Of a stretch of 64,000 nt of DNA, positions 48,801 through 60,482 are shown piece after piece; within the stretch, counting starts at the first letter, position 1; every line of letters starts with the position of its first letter. The notes below the pieces were generated by a model that was given only the letters and a program-made list of their open reading frames with translations, was not told the origin of the DNA and ran no database searches. The position numbers and the translations under genes are program-made. The stretch comes from Zygnema cylindricum (lineage: Eukaryota; Streptophyta; Zygnematophyceae; Zygnematales; Zygnemataceae): positions 62,001 to 126,000 of the forward strand of contig JBBHKE010000047.1 in the NCBI GenBank assembly GCA_037447655.1. The letters run 5' to 3'.

Positions 48801-49522
48801 GCAGTGGAGTTCAGAACACATGAGAATCTAAACTGCCATTAATGGAATTTGCATACAATTTATGTAAACACGCTAGTACAGGATTCTCACCGTTTGAAGT
48901 TGCATACGGATACCAACTGAGAAAAGCATTAGACTTACTGACAGGGGTCACACAAGACAATAGGGGTTCTGGAACGGAATTTTGGGAATATATTCAAACA
49001 GTTTGAAAAACGGTACGGGATGCATTAGTGGAGGCACAAAGAAGGCAAGAACTAAATGCTAATCGCAAACGGGGTGATTGGATGGTAAGCACAGGTGATA
49101 AGGTTTGGCTTTCAACAACTCATTACAAGTGCAAGATCGAGGGACAAGGAGAGCCTAATGGGAAATTTGCTCCTAAGTACATCGGACCATTTACTGTAAT
49201 CGAGATGATATCGTCAATTGCTGCCAAATTGGACTTTCCGCCTTCAACAAAAAATCATCCAGTGATACATATCAGCCAGTTAAAACTAGCAAATCTTCGA
49301 CCAACTGAAGGAGAATTGGAATTGGATCCCTCAATAATTATAGAACCTGCGGTTCACAGATGGGTAATAGATTGGGTTGGTCAACGGTTTAAGGTCGGCA
49401 ATACTATATTCTGGCAAGTGCATTATCTAGGAAGGCCAGAAGATGAGTTAACTTTAGAAGATAAAAATTCTGAGTTTTTGCAAAGGTATTGGAGGGATAA
49501 TAATATAGAAGTCTCGTCTTGA
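45785..49522 (+). pseudogene. Gypsy pol (PR-RT-RH-IN-chromodomain)
   Basis: One frame throughout with no indels, but stops at 45881, 46289, 47324, 47522, 47570, 48821 and 49004. Protease motif DLGATHNFIS (Ser of DSG replaced by Leu) near 46077. [37 protein letters not shown] and the active site VFIDDILVY near 47217. RNase H: TTDASDKGLGAV, AQEKELLAIVHAL and DNKALSYL. Integrase: HLGHLGQDKT with CVPC, then Asp of MDFI, Asp of SDRDSKF and Glu of QTERMNR, all present. GPF motif in KYIGPFTV near 49180. The C-terminus from about 49360 (WVIDWVGQRF...WQVHYLGRPEDE) resembles a chromodomain. Confidence 0.85.
45803..45809 (+). promoter_or_regulatory. Candidate -1 frameshift site G GGA AAC
   Basis: In the gag frame the bases read GTG GGA AAC, so X XXY YYZ is in register. 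After five bases a 5-bp stem can form (GGACT at 45815-45819 with AGTCC at 45827-45831). The pol frame is -1 relative to gag, and the two overlap only from 45785 to 45821. Confidence 0.55.
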
Positions 49523-49570
49523 GAATGAAAGAGTTTTAACTAAGGTTAGTTAAAAATAAGGAGGGAATGA

Positions 49571-50539
49571 TGTAACATTAAAAGCAGATCGAAATTGTGT
49601 GTAAAGGGGTATTTTGGTGTTATGAATATAAAGTACTAAATTTGGTGGACGTCCGCGAAAGAATCGCGCGATTTAGAGTCCTATTTCAAAAGATATAGCG
49701 AAGGGTGTATTTAGGTGACAGTTAGGGGTCAAAATAATAGGTGGGTAACATTGAAACGGGTTATGGGTCAAAGTAGTCGCGGAATTTAAGGCGTACGTCT
49801 ATATAAAGTAGTAATATTGGTTTGGTACCTATTATGGTTCGTTTCATACGATTTTTAGTACGAAACGTCATAATTCAAATTTGTAAGTTTCGTAGGTAGT
49901 TTCGCAAGTTAAATTCGCGACGCACGATCGTGCGAAGTCGCGTTTCGATTTGCGTGCACTTTTGCACGTAAATGCTACGAAGTAAAATGTAGTGTTTGAT
50001 TGGTTAGTAAATGCTATGTAGTTAGGGGGAGATTTTGCACGCTTTTGCATTGGTCAGTCAAAGTCATTGCTGATCAATGATTGGCCTAGGCAAAAGCCTG
50101 TTCAAACAGAGCTTTGACTATGGCCTGGCTAGTCCAGGGCGATGATGGATAAATAGTGAAGGGTAAGAGGAGAGTAGACATCTTTTCCTTTGGGAAAAGT
50201 TTGTGGAAATTCCGGCTGATCTTGGTCCTGAGCGATTAATACCAAATTGGAGAAAATGCATTTTTGCACTAAAATCTCTTACTAACTAAATAGTGTTTTA
50301 GTAGTTAAGAGATAGAATTATTAAGAGTGGAGGGTAGAGGAAACACTTTAATTTGAAGGGTTGAGCCACGAGGGCAAGAGACCAAGCTAATGTTATGTGG
50401 ACAGAAGCTTCTTCTAATTTAAAGTTTATCCTTATGTGAGTGTTTTCCAATGTGGATGTGTATTTTCCAATGTGTGGAATGTGTGGTTGTGATTGTTTGT
50501 AGTAATGGGATTTTAAGAGAGGTAGGAAATCCTGTTACA
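49571..50539 (+). repeat. Gypsy 3' LTR
   Basis: 969 bp, preceded by a purine-rich tract (aaaataaggagggaatga). It ends CTGTTACA, followed by the target duplication cgtac. Confidence 0.9.
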
Positions 50540-50544
50540 CGTAC

Positions 50545-50856
50545 ATCAGTAGATAGAGTTTGTGAGAGAGATAGGACTTAGAAAAAATTGGTAGAGAGGA
50601 CCCTCTCTCCTAGAGAGCTTTTGTACAAAAGGTAAACTTTGACCCTCCATAACTTACTGCTCAGGGGAGCAAATTCAAAGATTTTTTTTGCTATCGACTA
50701 AGGGGAGTCTTGCCTTCACAAAGGTGAAGGTGGTCAAACTTTTTGTTTGCCAGGGTGGTGGTTATTCGTACTGAAAAACAAAGGGGTCAAGGTTATCCTA
50801 GAGGCTTCGTGTGAGCTGCTTACTTTGAGGTCCTATAGAGGTCTCAGAATTTTGCA
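50545..50856 (+). mobile_element. P3 3' LTR, right part
   Basis: It continues the P LTR (atcagtagatagagtttgtg to ...GTCTCAGAATTTTGCA). The gag-start ATG is ATA here. TTAAG (50857-50861) follows as the right target duplication of P. Confidence 0.85.
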
Positions 50857-51510
50857 TTAAGTGGACGCATGTCTATTTTCAACTCGTCGGTACGTTCCTC
50901 GGAATTCCCGCGACCGAATGTTATTTCTCCACATGGCGCCAAGTCATGCCACGTCACTAAATGCCAAAGTGACCATTCCGGGATTTCGGCAATGACGTGC
51001 GCCGTTGGATTTGACTCGACATGCAATCTCAGCCATTATAAATACTTGCGCGATATTTGTTTCGTTGTCGAAACAAAATGCGCGGTATCCGTTTCAAAAC
51101 CTTACCGTACTCCGTACTTTACAAAAACTATATCTATGCATGTCGTTTATAGTTTTAGTTAAATGAATTAGTTCATTCATAAATATATAAATATCTATCA
51201 AACCCTATAGCATTTAGCATTAGTCCTAGACTAATAGGATAAAGCGGACCGTTACCGGCCAACTTGAAGGACGACAGGTACCGGGATCAAATCCTAGATC
51301 CGTCAAGTATCTTTCTAGTAACCTACTAAAAATAACTGGTTGTTGAACTAAGGCAGCCATGGATCAACCACCCTCTTTATCCTTCAGTAACTACAACAAG
51401 TATGGGGACTAGAGAGAGGAGGTGGAGACAGGTTGTCTGTCCTTTTCTTTTCCTTTTATACTAACATATTTAAACCTAGAAAATACTCTAGAAATCTATT
51501 AATTTCAACA
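50857..51510 (-). mobile_element. M LTR, distal piece, right edge of the nest
   Basis: It carries the U3 side of an M LTR up to TTTCAACA at 51510 and is followed by the outer target duplication GTACG at 51511-51515. It includes a TATA-like tatttataatgg (minus) near 51038 and the T-arm-like segment on the plus strand near 51280. Confidence 0.85.
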
Positions 51511-52850
51511 GTACGGTCATCGGAGTACAAAGGAAGTTGTGTACCCAGCCGGACAAGATTCCTCTATTTTGTAAACTGAGCGTAACGCACTTTATTTTGC
51601 GCCTAACGGAGGACGGACGACAAAGTGATTCCGTTTACATCGGCCCTCGTGGGGGGTACATTGTGGATTGCCACGTAACTTTTTGGATTGTTATTTAGAT
51701 TATGTTGTTAGGTGTTAGTAGGAATTCAGTTCAGGTTTCGTTGACTTTTTATCCATTAATTAGGTCAAATTCTGGTGTTATTACACGAGTTCAGGATTTT
51801 GGGTAGATTATTGGTTCCGATTTGGACTCTCAGTTCCATAGTTAGCCGAAGTTTGACGTATAACTTTTGCCCTAAGTGTGGTACGGCTTTATTTGTCCTA
51901 TATCAATTCGATAGCAAATGTTCTCCGGTGATTGGCTCGTTTTATTGCGTTGACCTTTTGGATCTGAAACCGGACAAAGACTGCTGTATAAGGCACTTGG
52001 GGTCGAAGGAGATAGGTTGCTGTTTTAGTACTTTCTTCTGAAAAAAACCCTAGAAATTCGAGCAAACTTTCTTTTGGATAACTTTTGTTTTGTATGTGAT
52101 TGTGACCCTTTTACCATCTTGGTTTGCATCCGTCCCTTGTTGAATTCGTAGTCTGGTGGGGTAGTTGGCACAATCTTTCCTGTGTGGGCGATATGGGACT
52201 AGTGTTTGTTGGAAACCGAGAAGGGTCTTACCGGTTCAAGGTTTTGAAACAGAGGAGTTAAGGAGGCCTTACCTGTTCCGTTGTCTTCTGGAGAGATTTC
52301 GTCTCCTCTTGTTGTCATCGTTAAGTTTTGGGGGTATGTTGAGCTTACTTGATATCATTCCAAATTCTACTTTTATTCTCTATTTTTCTAGGGTAAGGTG
52401 ATATTGTTAATTCTAATAGCATATCTATATTTTATCCTTTCATTATTCTGAGTGGAAGTATCTTTGTTCTCTCTTTGGTAGTCCTTTTTGGGGCTTCGGT
52501 TCGTTTTCCTCCAGGGTGGATTGCCAAAATCTTTTGTTCCATAATAGTGGATTTTGAGAGAATCTTTGTTAGACTTTCAACAGAGTGTCATGGAAATCAA
52601 GAACTTGGCTCCATTACCAATAATCCTATCCCTTTCCCCGGCTAGGTGGGGAAAAGAGGGGGTAGGAGGGGATATCTTTTCGCCCTCCCCACGCATTGAT
52701 CCCTATTTTGCATGCATGTTCATAGGAGGAATGCGCGCAGCAGTTGGCATGATCCTTGTCACACAAAGCATTTGCATTTTGGGGGTTATCTGCAGGACTC
52801 CGATGCAGACTACTTCGGGCAGTGGGCCCTCCTCTCATGTTTCTCATGCA
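51511..52850. other. Native-looking interval; possible short coding piece
   Basis: Not LTR. It contains a plus frame at 51775-52041 with FCPKCGTALF followed by FYCVDLLDLK, which loosely recalls the second CxxC and following strand of GFA/CENP-V-type zinc domains. No start, splice sites or second half were found, so it could be an exon or chance. The rest (52042-52850) shows no gene I can defend. Confidence 0.25.
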
Positions 52851-53901
52851 TGAAACTCTGAGACCTCCATAAGTCCTCAGAGTGGACAGCTTCCAAGAAG
52901 CCTCTAGGATAACCCTGACCCCTTTGTGTTTCAGCAAAAATAACTGCCACCCTGACAGACAAAAACTTTGACCAACTTCACCCCTGTGAAGACAAGACTC
53001 CCCTGAGTCGATAGCAAAAAGAATATCTGAAATTTGCTCCCCTGAGCAGTCAGTTATGGAGGGTCAAATTTGACCTTTTGTACAGAAGCTCTCTGGGAGA
53101 GAGGGTCCTATCTTCTAATTTTTTCTAAGTCTTATCTCTCTCACAGACTCTATCTGCTGCTGTACAGAACTAATCAGATTACAGTTCCGTACGAAAAAAG
53201 TACAGCTGCTGGTGTACTTTATGTACGGACACTGTACGACATGGCCTAAATGTCGACACATGGTATGTCCGGATTCGCTCTTTTAATCCTCAGAGATGCC
53301 GCGCTCCAATGTAACATCGCCACGTGTCATCCGATGTGGCGATGCCCACAAACCGCCGAATTCTTCTTCCGCGATCTCGACGCTAATTTCGGCCGTCCGA
53401 TTAAACTCGCATTTGATCGTAGCCGTAATAAATACATGCGCGGTATTTGTTTCGCTTACGAAATCTATGCGCGGTATTGATTTCTTATCCGTACCGCAAT
53501 TCGTACTTTTACATACCAGATCTATGTATCCCGTTAACAATTATAGTTAAATGATTTATCCTACGAATTAATGTTTAATTAATTATCGTACTATATAATG
53601 CGTAAGACTACTTCTAGACTTAACGGCTAAGGCTACCGGCTATCTATTATCTGTCGGCCGGCAGGTACCAGGATCAAATCCTGTGGCCGGCATATACCTT
53701 TTAGTAAATAATCCCCTAACTAGTATAAATTTCCCGTAAACCTCAAGATAGCCTAGGTAGCCATGGCACTAGCTTCTTCTCCAATTTCTCAGTGACTGCG
53801 ACAAGTTTGAGAGTTTGGATAGAGAAGTTAAAGGTAGACTGCCTTGGCTTCTTTATTTCTATTCAGACCTAGAAATCACTTTAAAACCATTAATTTCTAC
53901 A
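52851..53901 (-). mobile_element. P-type LTR (minus), 1,051 bp
   Basis: On the minus strand it runs from TGTAGAAATTAATGG (53901) to ...ATGGAGGTCTCAGAGTTTCA (52851). The ABRE-like core lies at 53319-53327. The T-arm-like segment on the plus strand at about 53655-53680 is the best preserved in the window. Only a few polypurine-like bases of internal sequence may follow at 53902; no gag or pol remains, so it is effectively a solo LTR. Confidence 0.8.
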
Positions 53902-56470
53902 CTCCCGCTCGACAGTTGTACTTTGTTTTAAACACATCGCCGATGTGTTTAAGATAAGTTTGAAGACGAGTAGGCTGTGGGTAAAAAAACACAAAACGAC
54001 AACTTGTTCTACATCCTATGTTTGAACATCACCCAAAGTGAACTCTACAATTTTGAGATTTATTCGTTCGCTTCTATTTTAGCAGTAAGGCACTTACAAC
54101 AAAAAAAACCATTTCTTAGCCACATGGGGCAGTGTCCAAGTTTGAAGTTGATGCAAATTGTGTTTTCATTTTTTTCACTTTCTTCGTAAGGCTATAATTT
54201 TATCAGTACGTCGCTTAGTTTTTAAAGAAAACGATAATAATAAAAACCCTTACTTTGGCACATGGGGAGACACCCTTGATTACAGTAACCTTTTGTTTGG
54301 CTAGCCTCATAAGTACGACGCACTTCTAACGGTGAAATGAGGGTACCCATGGTACACCACACCGGGGAAACTTGTAATGAACCCATTGTGTTCTTCCTCG
54401 CGGATGTGTCACACTTGAGTGCCTATTTACCATTGTGTACGGTCGGTCACATATTGCCAAATGGGAGGAAAATAAGGATTTTGAACTTTGGTGGCATCGT
54501 CAATGAGGGCTTTGCAATATGATGGTTCTATATTATGTTCACTAGACGTACCGACCCTTATTATCATCGTCGGTGAGTTTTGGCAGCTTGCAAAACCGAA
54601 TCGAGCAAGTTCCTAAAGTACAATAATCTCTACGGCTAGGACGGTTGACAAAAGTGGTATAAGAAATTATGAATCTAGCAAAAGTCTAAAGGCTGCGAGC
54701 TTGTAAGACTCACAATGAAGTTCAATAATTTAAAATTTGATATTTTTTACTGAAGGCGTACTGTTTCATACAGTGTCGTACCAGAAGAAAAAAATGTCAA
54801 AAAAACAAAGGACCGATGCGATTCTCCAAGGTTATGAGTGTAAACCTTGATCCTTGGATGTATAATCAGATACGCCATAGGTCGAGCCTTTCAGTTTGCA
54901 ACAAGTGACCTAACAGAGGTCAATTTCAAGAGCCTAAACGTATAACATTGATAATTAGTGTTAGTAACTCTAAATCGGGTATTTCACAATTCGGAAAAAA
55001 AAATACTCTAATTTATTCACAACTATAATTTGGGTACTGCTCGCCTACAATGAATACGCGATCAAGATATTTGCATTAAATAGATACGAGTACAAAAGAT
55101 GACAAATCGTACACCTTCGCGTTTTTTAACTCTAATTGATTCATAACTCTAATTTTAGTTTTCTTTAATATAATTAATATGCGATCAATATCTTTACACT
55201 AAAATAGGTATAATCTCATTTTGCCTTTTACTCTTAGCGTTGTTTTAAGTGCGTCTGCGATTATTTTAATCGTTGTTTCATACTTTAATATTTAACAAAG
55301 TACCATTTTGTATGGACTCCCACTTTACGTACACCACGCTATTCAAGATGACGATAAATTGGAGTCCTTAACGCTAATTAATCCGTCCTTTAATTACTGT
55401 AAAAAAAATAGGGTTATTAATTCTAATTAAGGTTTTAAGGCCAAAATTTGGGGGCGCCGAATTAGCGTTAATAACGCTTATAGCGATTCAAGGTGTAGTT
55501 CCATTTGTGAAGTACCATTAGGGAAAAAATGAGGTTGTCTACTGAAGGCCTTACCGTGTCGTACAGTGTCGTACCAATTTTATTTTTTTGTCAAAAAAGC
55601 AAGGTTATCGAATAAGTGATTTGGTTCTTCAAGGTCATGGGCATAAACCCTAACCGTGGAATGCAAATTCAGATACACCATCAGTCGAATCATTCCGTTT
55701 GCAACAAGTGACTTGAAGGAGGTAAACTTTAAAAGCCTCAACGTATAACAGTGTGCCTCATGTAAAAAAGTACAAATATCCACGATGAACGCGCGATCTG
55801 TTGCATGGCCCCCATCGAAAGCCGCGATAAAATTTTCGACATGGCCCCCAACGAAAGCCGCGATAAAATTTTCGACATTGCCCCCAACGAAAGCCGCGAT
55901 AAAATTTTCGACAAAGGATATTTTTTCATGCTTCTGTTGCCATCCACTAACCATTCAGTCATTTTTTTTACGCTTTTACAAAACTTAGTTTCCTCCACCC
56001 TTACATATTTTATTCAATACCTCGTACGAATCACTTCTTACCTCCGGTGGTACACATATTGCACTCACACTTTTATGTCAAATATTCTTCATAGATTGGT
56101 AAAATCTTAAAAGTTTACTTCGTGGTACCAACCAAAATGTGCCACACAAATGAAAAGTAGGTTACTTACTCGACACAATGGAACAAAGGCATTTCGTAAA
56201 TATGTATTTTTACTAATGTTGTGTATCGACAAGGTTTTGCTAATAATCAATATGTACCTTCTTTTGGCTTGCGGATAATCGATATATTCGCACGATACAC
56301 TAAAACTAGTGTTATCCCCGATAAAAAAACAATAAATTTGTATCGCGATAACTCGCTACCGATAACTATCGGCGATAATTGTACGGTTCGTTTCTTACAA
56401 TTGTACTCTTTAGTTCGTCGTACCGAACCCCCGTTATTCCTTTACACATAATACAAAACAAGTTGTTACA
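53902..56470. repeat. Repeat-rich interval without a gene
   Basis: 53915-54140 is a diverged inverted copy of 63220-63460 and includes a near-perfect palindrome taaacacatcgccgatgtgttta (53927-53949 region). 54740-54950 and 55540-55750 are diverged direct repeats of about 210 bp. 54960-55090 and 55120-55230 are weaker direct repeats. 56220-56400 is CGATA-rich. No gene recognised. Confidence 0.6.
55805..55912. repeat. 36-bp tandem repeat, three copies
   Basis: Units 55805-55840, 55841-55876 and 55877-55912 differ at a few bases. Because 36 is divisible by three, the plus strand reads a 12-residue repeat (MAPNESRDKIFD type) and the minus strand also stays open. No evidence that either is a gene. 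Confidence 0.9.
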
Positions 56471-57522
56471 TGCAATTCTGTGTCCTCCATTGGACTACAG
56501 AATTCAAGAAGCCTCTAGATAGTATTTAACTAACCCACTTCAAGCCACAACCACTACTGCCCAAAAAAGGCAAACTGACTATTTGACTGCACCCCTGTGC
56601 AGCCTAAACTCCCCTGAGTCCGTAGCAAAAAGAATCACTGAAAACGGCCAACCAACCGATAAGTTATAGGGTGGCAAAGATGCCAATTTATACAAACTCT
56701 CAAAAGAGGGAGAGGACTATCTACCTGATTTTTCCTAAGTCCTAGTTTTTCCTAGTTCTCTCTCACAACCCCTATCTACTGCCTGTACGAACCAATCAGA
56801 ACACTTTACAGTACCAAAAGTACTATTGCCGATCTACTTTTTGTACGGCCTCTATATGACAAGGCCATTAGGTGGACGCGTGTCCATTTTCCACTCGTTC
56901 GTACGTTCCTCGGAATTCCCGCGACCGAATGTCATCTCTCCACGTGGCGTCGGGTCATGCCACGTCACTAAATGCCAAAGTGACCATTCTGGAATTTCGG
57001 CGATGATGTGCACTGTTAGATTTGACGCGAAATGGAATCTCAACCGTAATAAATGCTTGCAAAATATTTGTTTCGCTGTCGAAACAAAATACGCAATATC
57101 CGTTTCAATTTAGTACAGTACTTTGTATTTTGTAAAACTGTATCTATGCGTGCCGTAAAGAGTTTCAGTTAAATGACTACTGTATAACACAATAGTTTAA
57201 ATATTAATGAAACCTTATATCTCCTAACGCACTTCTACGACAGACTGGTTAGAGCTAACAACTACGTCGCGCTCTGCTGGTCAGGGGTTCGAGTCTTACC
57301 GGTCTCAACCTTTTGTTGAGAGTGACTTAAGTCACTCTTTAGTCCTTCCTATGGAGCTGAGGCAGCCATGGCTCCATCTCTCTCTCTCTCTCTCTCTTTC
57401 AGTGACTACAACAAGTATGGGGGCAAGAGAGAAGAGATGGAGGCAGGCTGCCTACATTTTCTCTATATGTTTTTCGCTAATTAATTTAGACCTAGAAAAT
57501 ACAAAAACTACTTATTTCGACA
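56471..57522 (-). mobile_element. 3' LTR of copia element M-C
   Basis: 1,052 bp on the minus strand from TGTCGAAATAAG (57522) to ...ATGGAGGACACAGAATTGCA (56471). It includes a (CT)n tract at 57379-57399. Around 57250-57295 the tRNA-like segment is different from the other LTRs (tggttagagc ... ggttcgagtc). Confidence 0.8.
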
Positions 57523-60482
57523 CTCCCCTTATTTTTTAGTCTAATTTTAACTTTTCTTTTAATCCACATTTTTCCCTACAATATTTTAACTTTGGAGAGG
57601 GCACAAGTTTGGTCATCATGTCAGTCACCATTTCCTCATCAGATCTATATACAAGATTCACTATTTTATTCTCCGCTTTTTCTCTTACAAAACTTAATCT
57701 TATGTCCGTATATTTAGCCTTAAAATGATGTTTTCGATTGGCTACAATTGCTATGGCAGCTTGATTATCACAAAACACTTCATGCACTCCCTCCTTTATA
57801 TACCCCAGTTCTTGCAGCAAGGACTTCACCCACATCAACTCTTTCACAGCAGAACAAGAGGCCATGTACTCAGCCTCCATAGTGGACTGAACAACCACCT
57901 TTTGTTGCTTATTGCTCCAACAGCAAGCACCTTCCCCAACATACAACACATACCCAAAAGTGCATCGTCTCATAGATTCGTCCCCATAACTGGAGTCACT
58001 CCAAGTAGTGATGTCAGTGTGCTCCCCTCCCAAATGCAACCATAACTCTCTAGTTCCCACCAGATATCTCATGACTCTCTTGGCTGCCTCCCAGTCTCTC
58101 TTCCTAAGATCATTAAGACTCCTACTGAGTACTCCAACTGCTGCCGCTATGTCCGGCCTGGTACCATTTCATAAAATAGATTAAACTTCCTACGACCCGT
58201 CTATAAGGGATAGACATCATAAACTCTCTCTCCTCTGGACTCACGTGATCGTCTAAGATCATCACTTCTCCTACACTCCCATCCTTTACTTTTTTCAAGT
58301 CCATAGGAGTGGTACAAGTTTTAACATTTTCCATCTGGAATTTCTCAAGCATATTTCCTATTGTTTCTTTCTAAGGAGATCTGATAATCTTTTTCCCCCT
58401 ATCTCTCTACATTTAGATCCCCGAAATATATTTTGCCTCCCCTAATTCCTTCATATCAAATCTGCCCCTAAGATCTTTCTTTAGCCTATTGATCTTCTCC
58501 AAAGACTTACTTAACACAAGCTGATCATCCACATAAATTGCAATAAAAATGACACCATTGTCATCTTCAAACATATAGATAGAATGGTCAAAGCTAATAC
58601 GGATATATCCCCGATTGGTGAGAAACTCATCTAGTTTCTTATTCCACTGTCGGGGAGCCTGCTTCTGTCCATATAACGATTTTATGAGCCTCCAGACTTT
58701 GCTCTCTTCTCCTTCTTCCACGAACCCCTCGGGTTGCCTCATAAAAATTTCTTCCTCTAACTCACCATTAAGAAAAGCTGTTTTAATGTCCATCTAGTGG
58801 ATTTCCATGTCTTCCGTTGCTGCCAAACTGAGGAGAATCCTTACTGAGGGGAACCGAACAACTAGAGCAAAGGTCTCATCATAGTCAATCCCCTCCTTTT
58901 GGGTGAACCCCTTCGCTACCAATCGAGCCTTATATCTCTCAATGGTATTATCTGGGTTCAAGTTTAGTTTAAATACCCATTTACACCCAATAGGTTTTTC
59001 TGTCTGGGGGGCAATCCGCTTGTTCCCAAGTATTTGCTTCCATGGTAGAAGCCATCTCATCATTTATGGCTCTAATCCATCTTTCTTTCTGTGGACTATT
59101 CACTGCCTCCGAGTAAGACTGGGGCTCATCTGGGTGAGATGTTACCTTATGCGCGACTTGTTTTTCCTGTATCCTTTTGCTGCTCCTCCTTCCTCCCTCA
59201 AACTCCGAAGCCGGAATAGAGGGAAGTCTTAAATTTCTTCTCACTGTCTCATCGGCTCCCCTGTCCATGGAAGCCGGTTCTTGTCCCGCTTCTTCTATCT
59301 CCTCAAAGTCCATATGAGTATGTGAGGTTTCCGTTAAGTCTCTTATAACTTGGATCTCCCCTAAATCTGCAATCACGGTTTCACTCATGTCCCTTCGGGA
59401 TTGACCGAGTTCTCCTCTCTTTCGGACTCAAATCTGATTCTTATCTTCTTTGTATATTTGAAAGGGTCAAATGACTTCCCTTCATCCATGATAACTAAGT
59501 GTTTCACTAGAATGATATCTTTCTTTGCTAAGTCATAGACTTTATATCCTTTAACATCCTCATCATATCCCACAAAGTATACAGGTTTCCCTTAGCATCT
59601 AGTTTCCAGTTTTTTCTATCCGTGTCAAGACTATAAACTTGGCTACCGAATACTTTAAGGTGTGAGATATCTGGTTTCCTTCCAACGCATCTCTCATAAG
59701 ATGTCACTCCCTTTTCAGCTGAGGTAAGGACTCTATTCTTAATGTAGTTGGCACATTTCATTGCTTCTACCCAAAATCTCTTTCCTATTTTCTTGTCGGC
59801 CAACATACTGCATACACTATCTCCTAGTGTTCGATTCAACCTCTCAGCTACTCCATTTTGTTCCGGGTTATATGGTACAGTTTTTTGGTGTTGCACTCCC
59901 TCACCTCTCAGATATTCCTCAAACTAGTTAGAGGTATATTCCCCCCCCATTATCACTCCTTTTCCTCTTAATGAGGGTTTCATGCAACTTCTCACTCCAC
60001 GCTTTATATTCTTTGAAGTAAGTTGATGCTTCAGACTTTTTTTTCAGAAAGTAGACTCTAGAGTACCTAGACCAGTCAACGGTTATTGTCATCATAAACC
60101 TCTTTCCTCCAACCAAAGGTACTTTTGCAGGTCCCCAAATATCTGTGTGGACCAAATCTAACATTTTCTCACCTCTTTATGTAGCGGCTTTGGGAAAGGG
60201 AAGTCTGTGAGCCTTACGTTGAGCACAACCACTACAATCGTCTGTTATTTCATTATCCCCAAACTGAATGCCTTCTACTACCCCAAGCTTTTTCAATTCC
60301 CTGAACCTATCAAAATGCACATGCCCCAACCGCTTATGCCAAATCATTAACTTAGGAACACCAACATAATAAGCATTCTTCTTTTCATTGCTCAGGTTAA
60401 GCCTAAACATTCCTAAGATACCCTTATCTGCCGTGAAGTAAACTTCATCCCCATACTTAGCTGTAAAGACTCTTAAATTCAA
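57523..60482 (-). pseudogene. Copia pol remnant M-C, 5'-truncated (minus)
   Basis: Minus-strand order from the right: GAG-pre-integrase (60482-60177, WHKRLGHVHFDRF and CSGCAQRKAH, HHCC intact), integrase (60164-59528, HTDIWG, PYNPEQNGVAERLN), linker (59573-58981), RT (59063-58122, with GCKWVFKLNL and YVDDQL) and RNase H (58072-57536, open for 178 residues, DNQAAIAI and KLVPSPKLKYC). Gag and protease and the 5' LTR are missing; the element is cut at 60482 with unrelated sequence beyond. Frameshifts and stops separate the pieces, but RNase H is uninterrupted. Confidence 0.85.

Larger units (their letters stand above)
42757..50539 (+). mobile_element. Ty3/gypsy element, complete with both LTRs
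   Basis: The 5' LTR is 42757-43726 (970 bp) and the 3' LTR 49571-50539 (969 bp). Both start TGTAACA and end TGTTACA and differ at roughly 15 positions by eye. The target duplication is tgtac (42752-42756) / cgtac (50540-50544), the left copy with one change. Domain order gag-PR-RT-RH-IN-chromodomain is gypsy type. It is the youngest layer of the nest, yet its coding region has nine nonsense codons. Confidence 0.9.
16947..51510. mobile_element. Nested retrotransposon block with outer TSD GTACG
   Basis: The block is bounded by M-type LTR ends (TGAAAGTTTGTGTCC at 16947 and TTTCAACA at 51510) and by direct repeats GTACG at 16942-16946 and 51511-51515. The two outer LTR pieces (16947-17336 and 50862-51510) add up to 1,039 bp, exactly the length of the intact M LTR at 21216-22254. 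Everything between is later insertion and rearrangement: P copies, M copies, and a gypsy element. Confidence 0.8.

Noticed and set aside
51775-52041. Confident GFA/CENP-V zinc-domain gene
   Set aside because: Only one CxxC and a loose YCVD similarity; no start, splice sites or remaining domain. Kept as a low-confidence note.
57250-57300. A tRNA gene (A-box and B-box-like words tggttagagc and ggttcgagtc)
   Set aside because: No cloverleaf with a matching acceptor stem could be drawn; the segment corresponds in position to the T-arm-like stretch of other LTRs.
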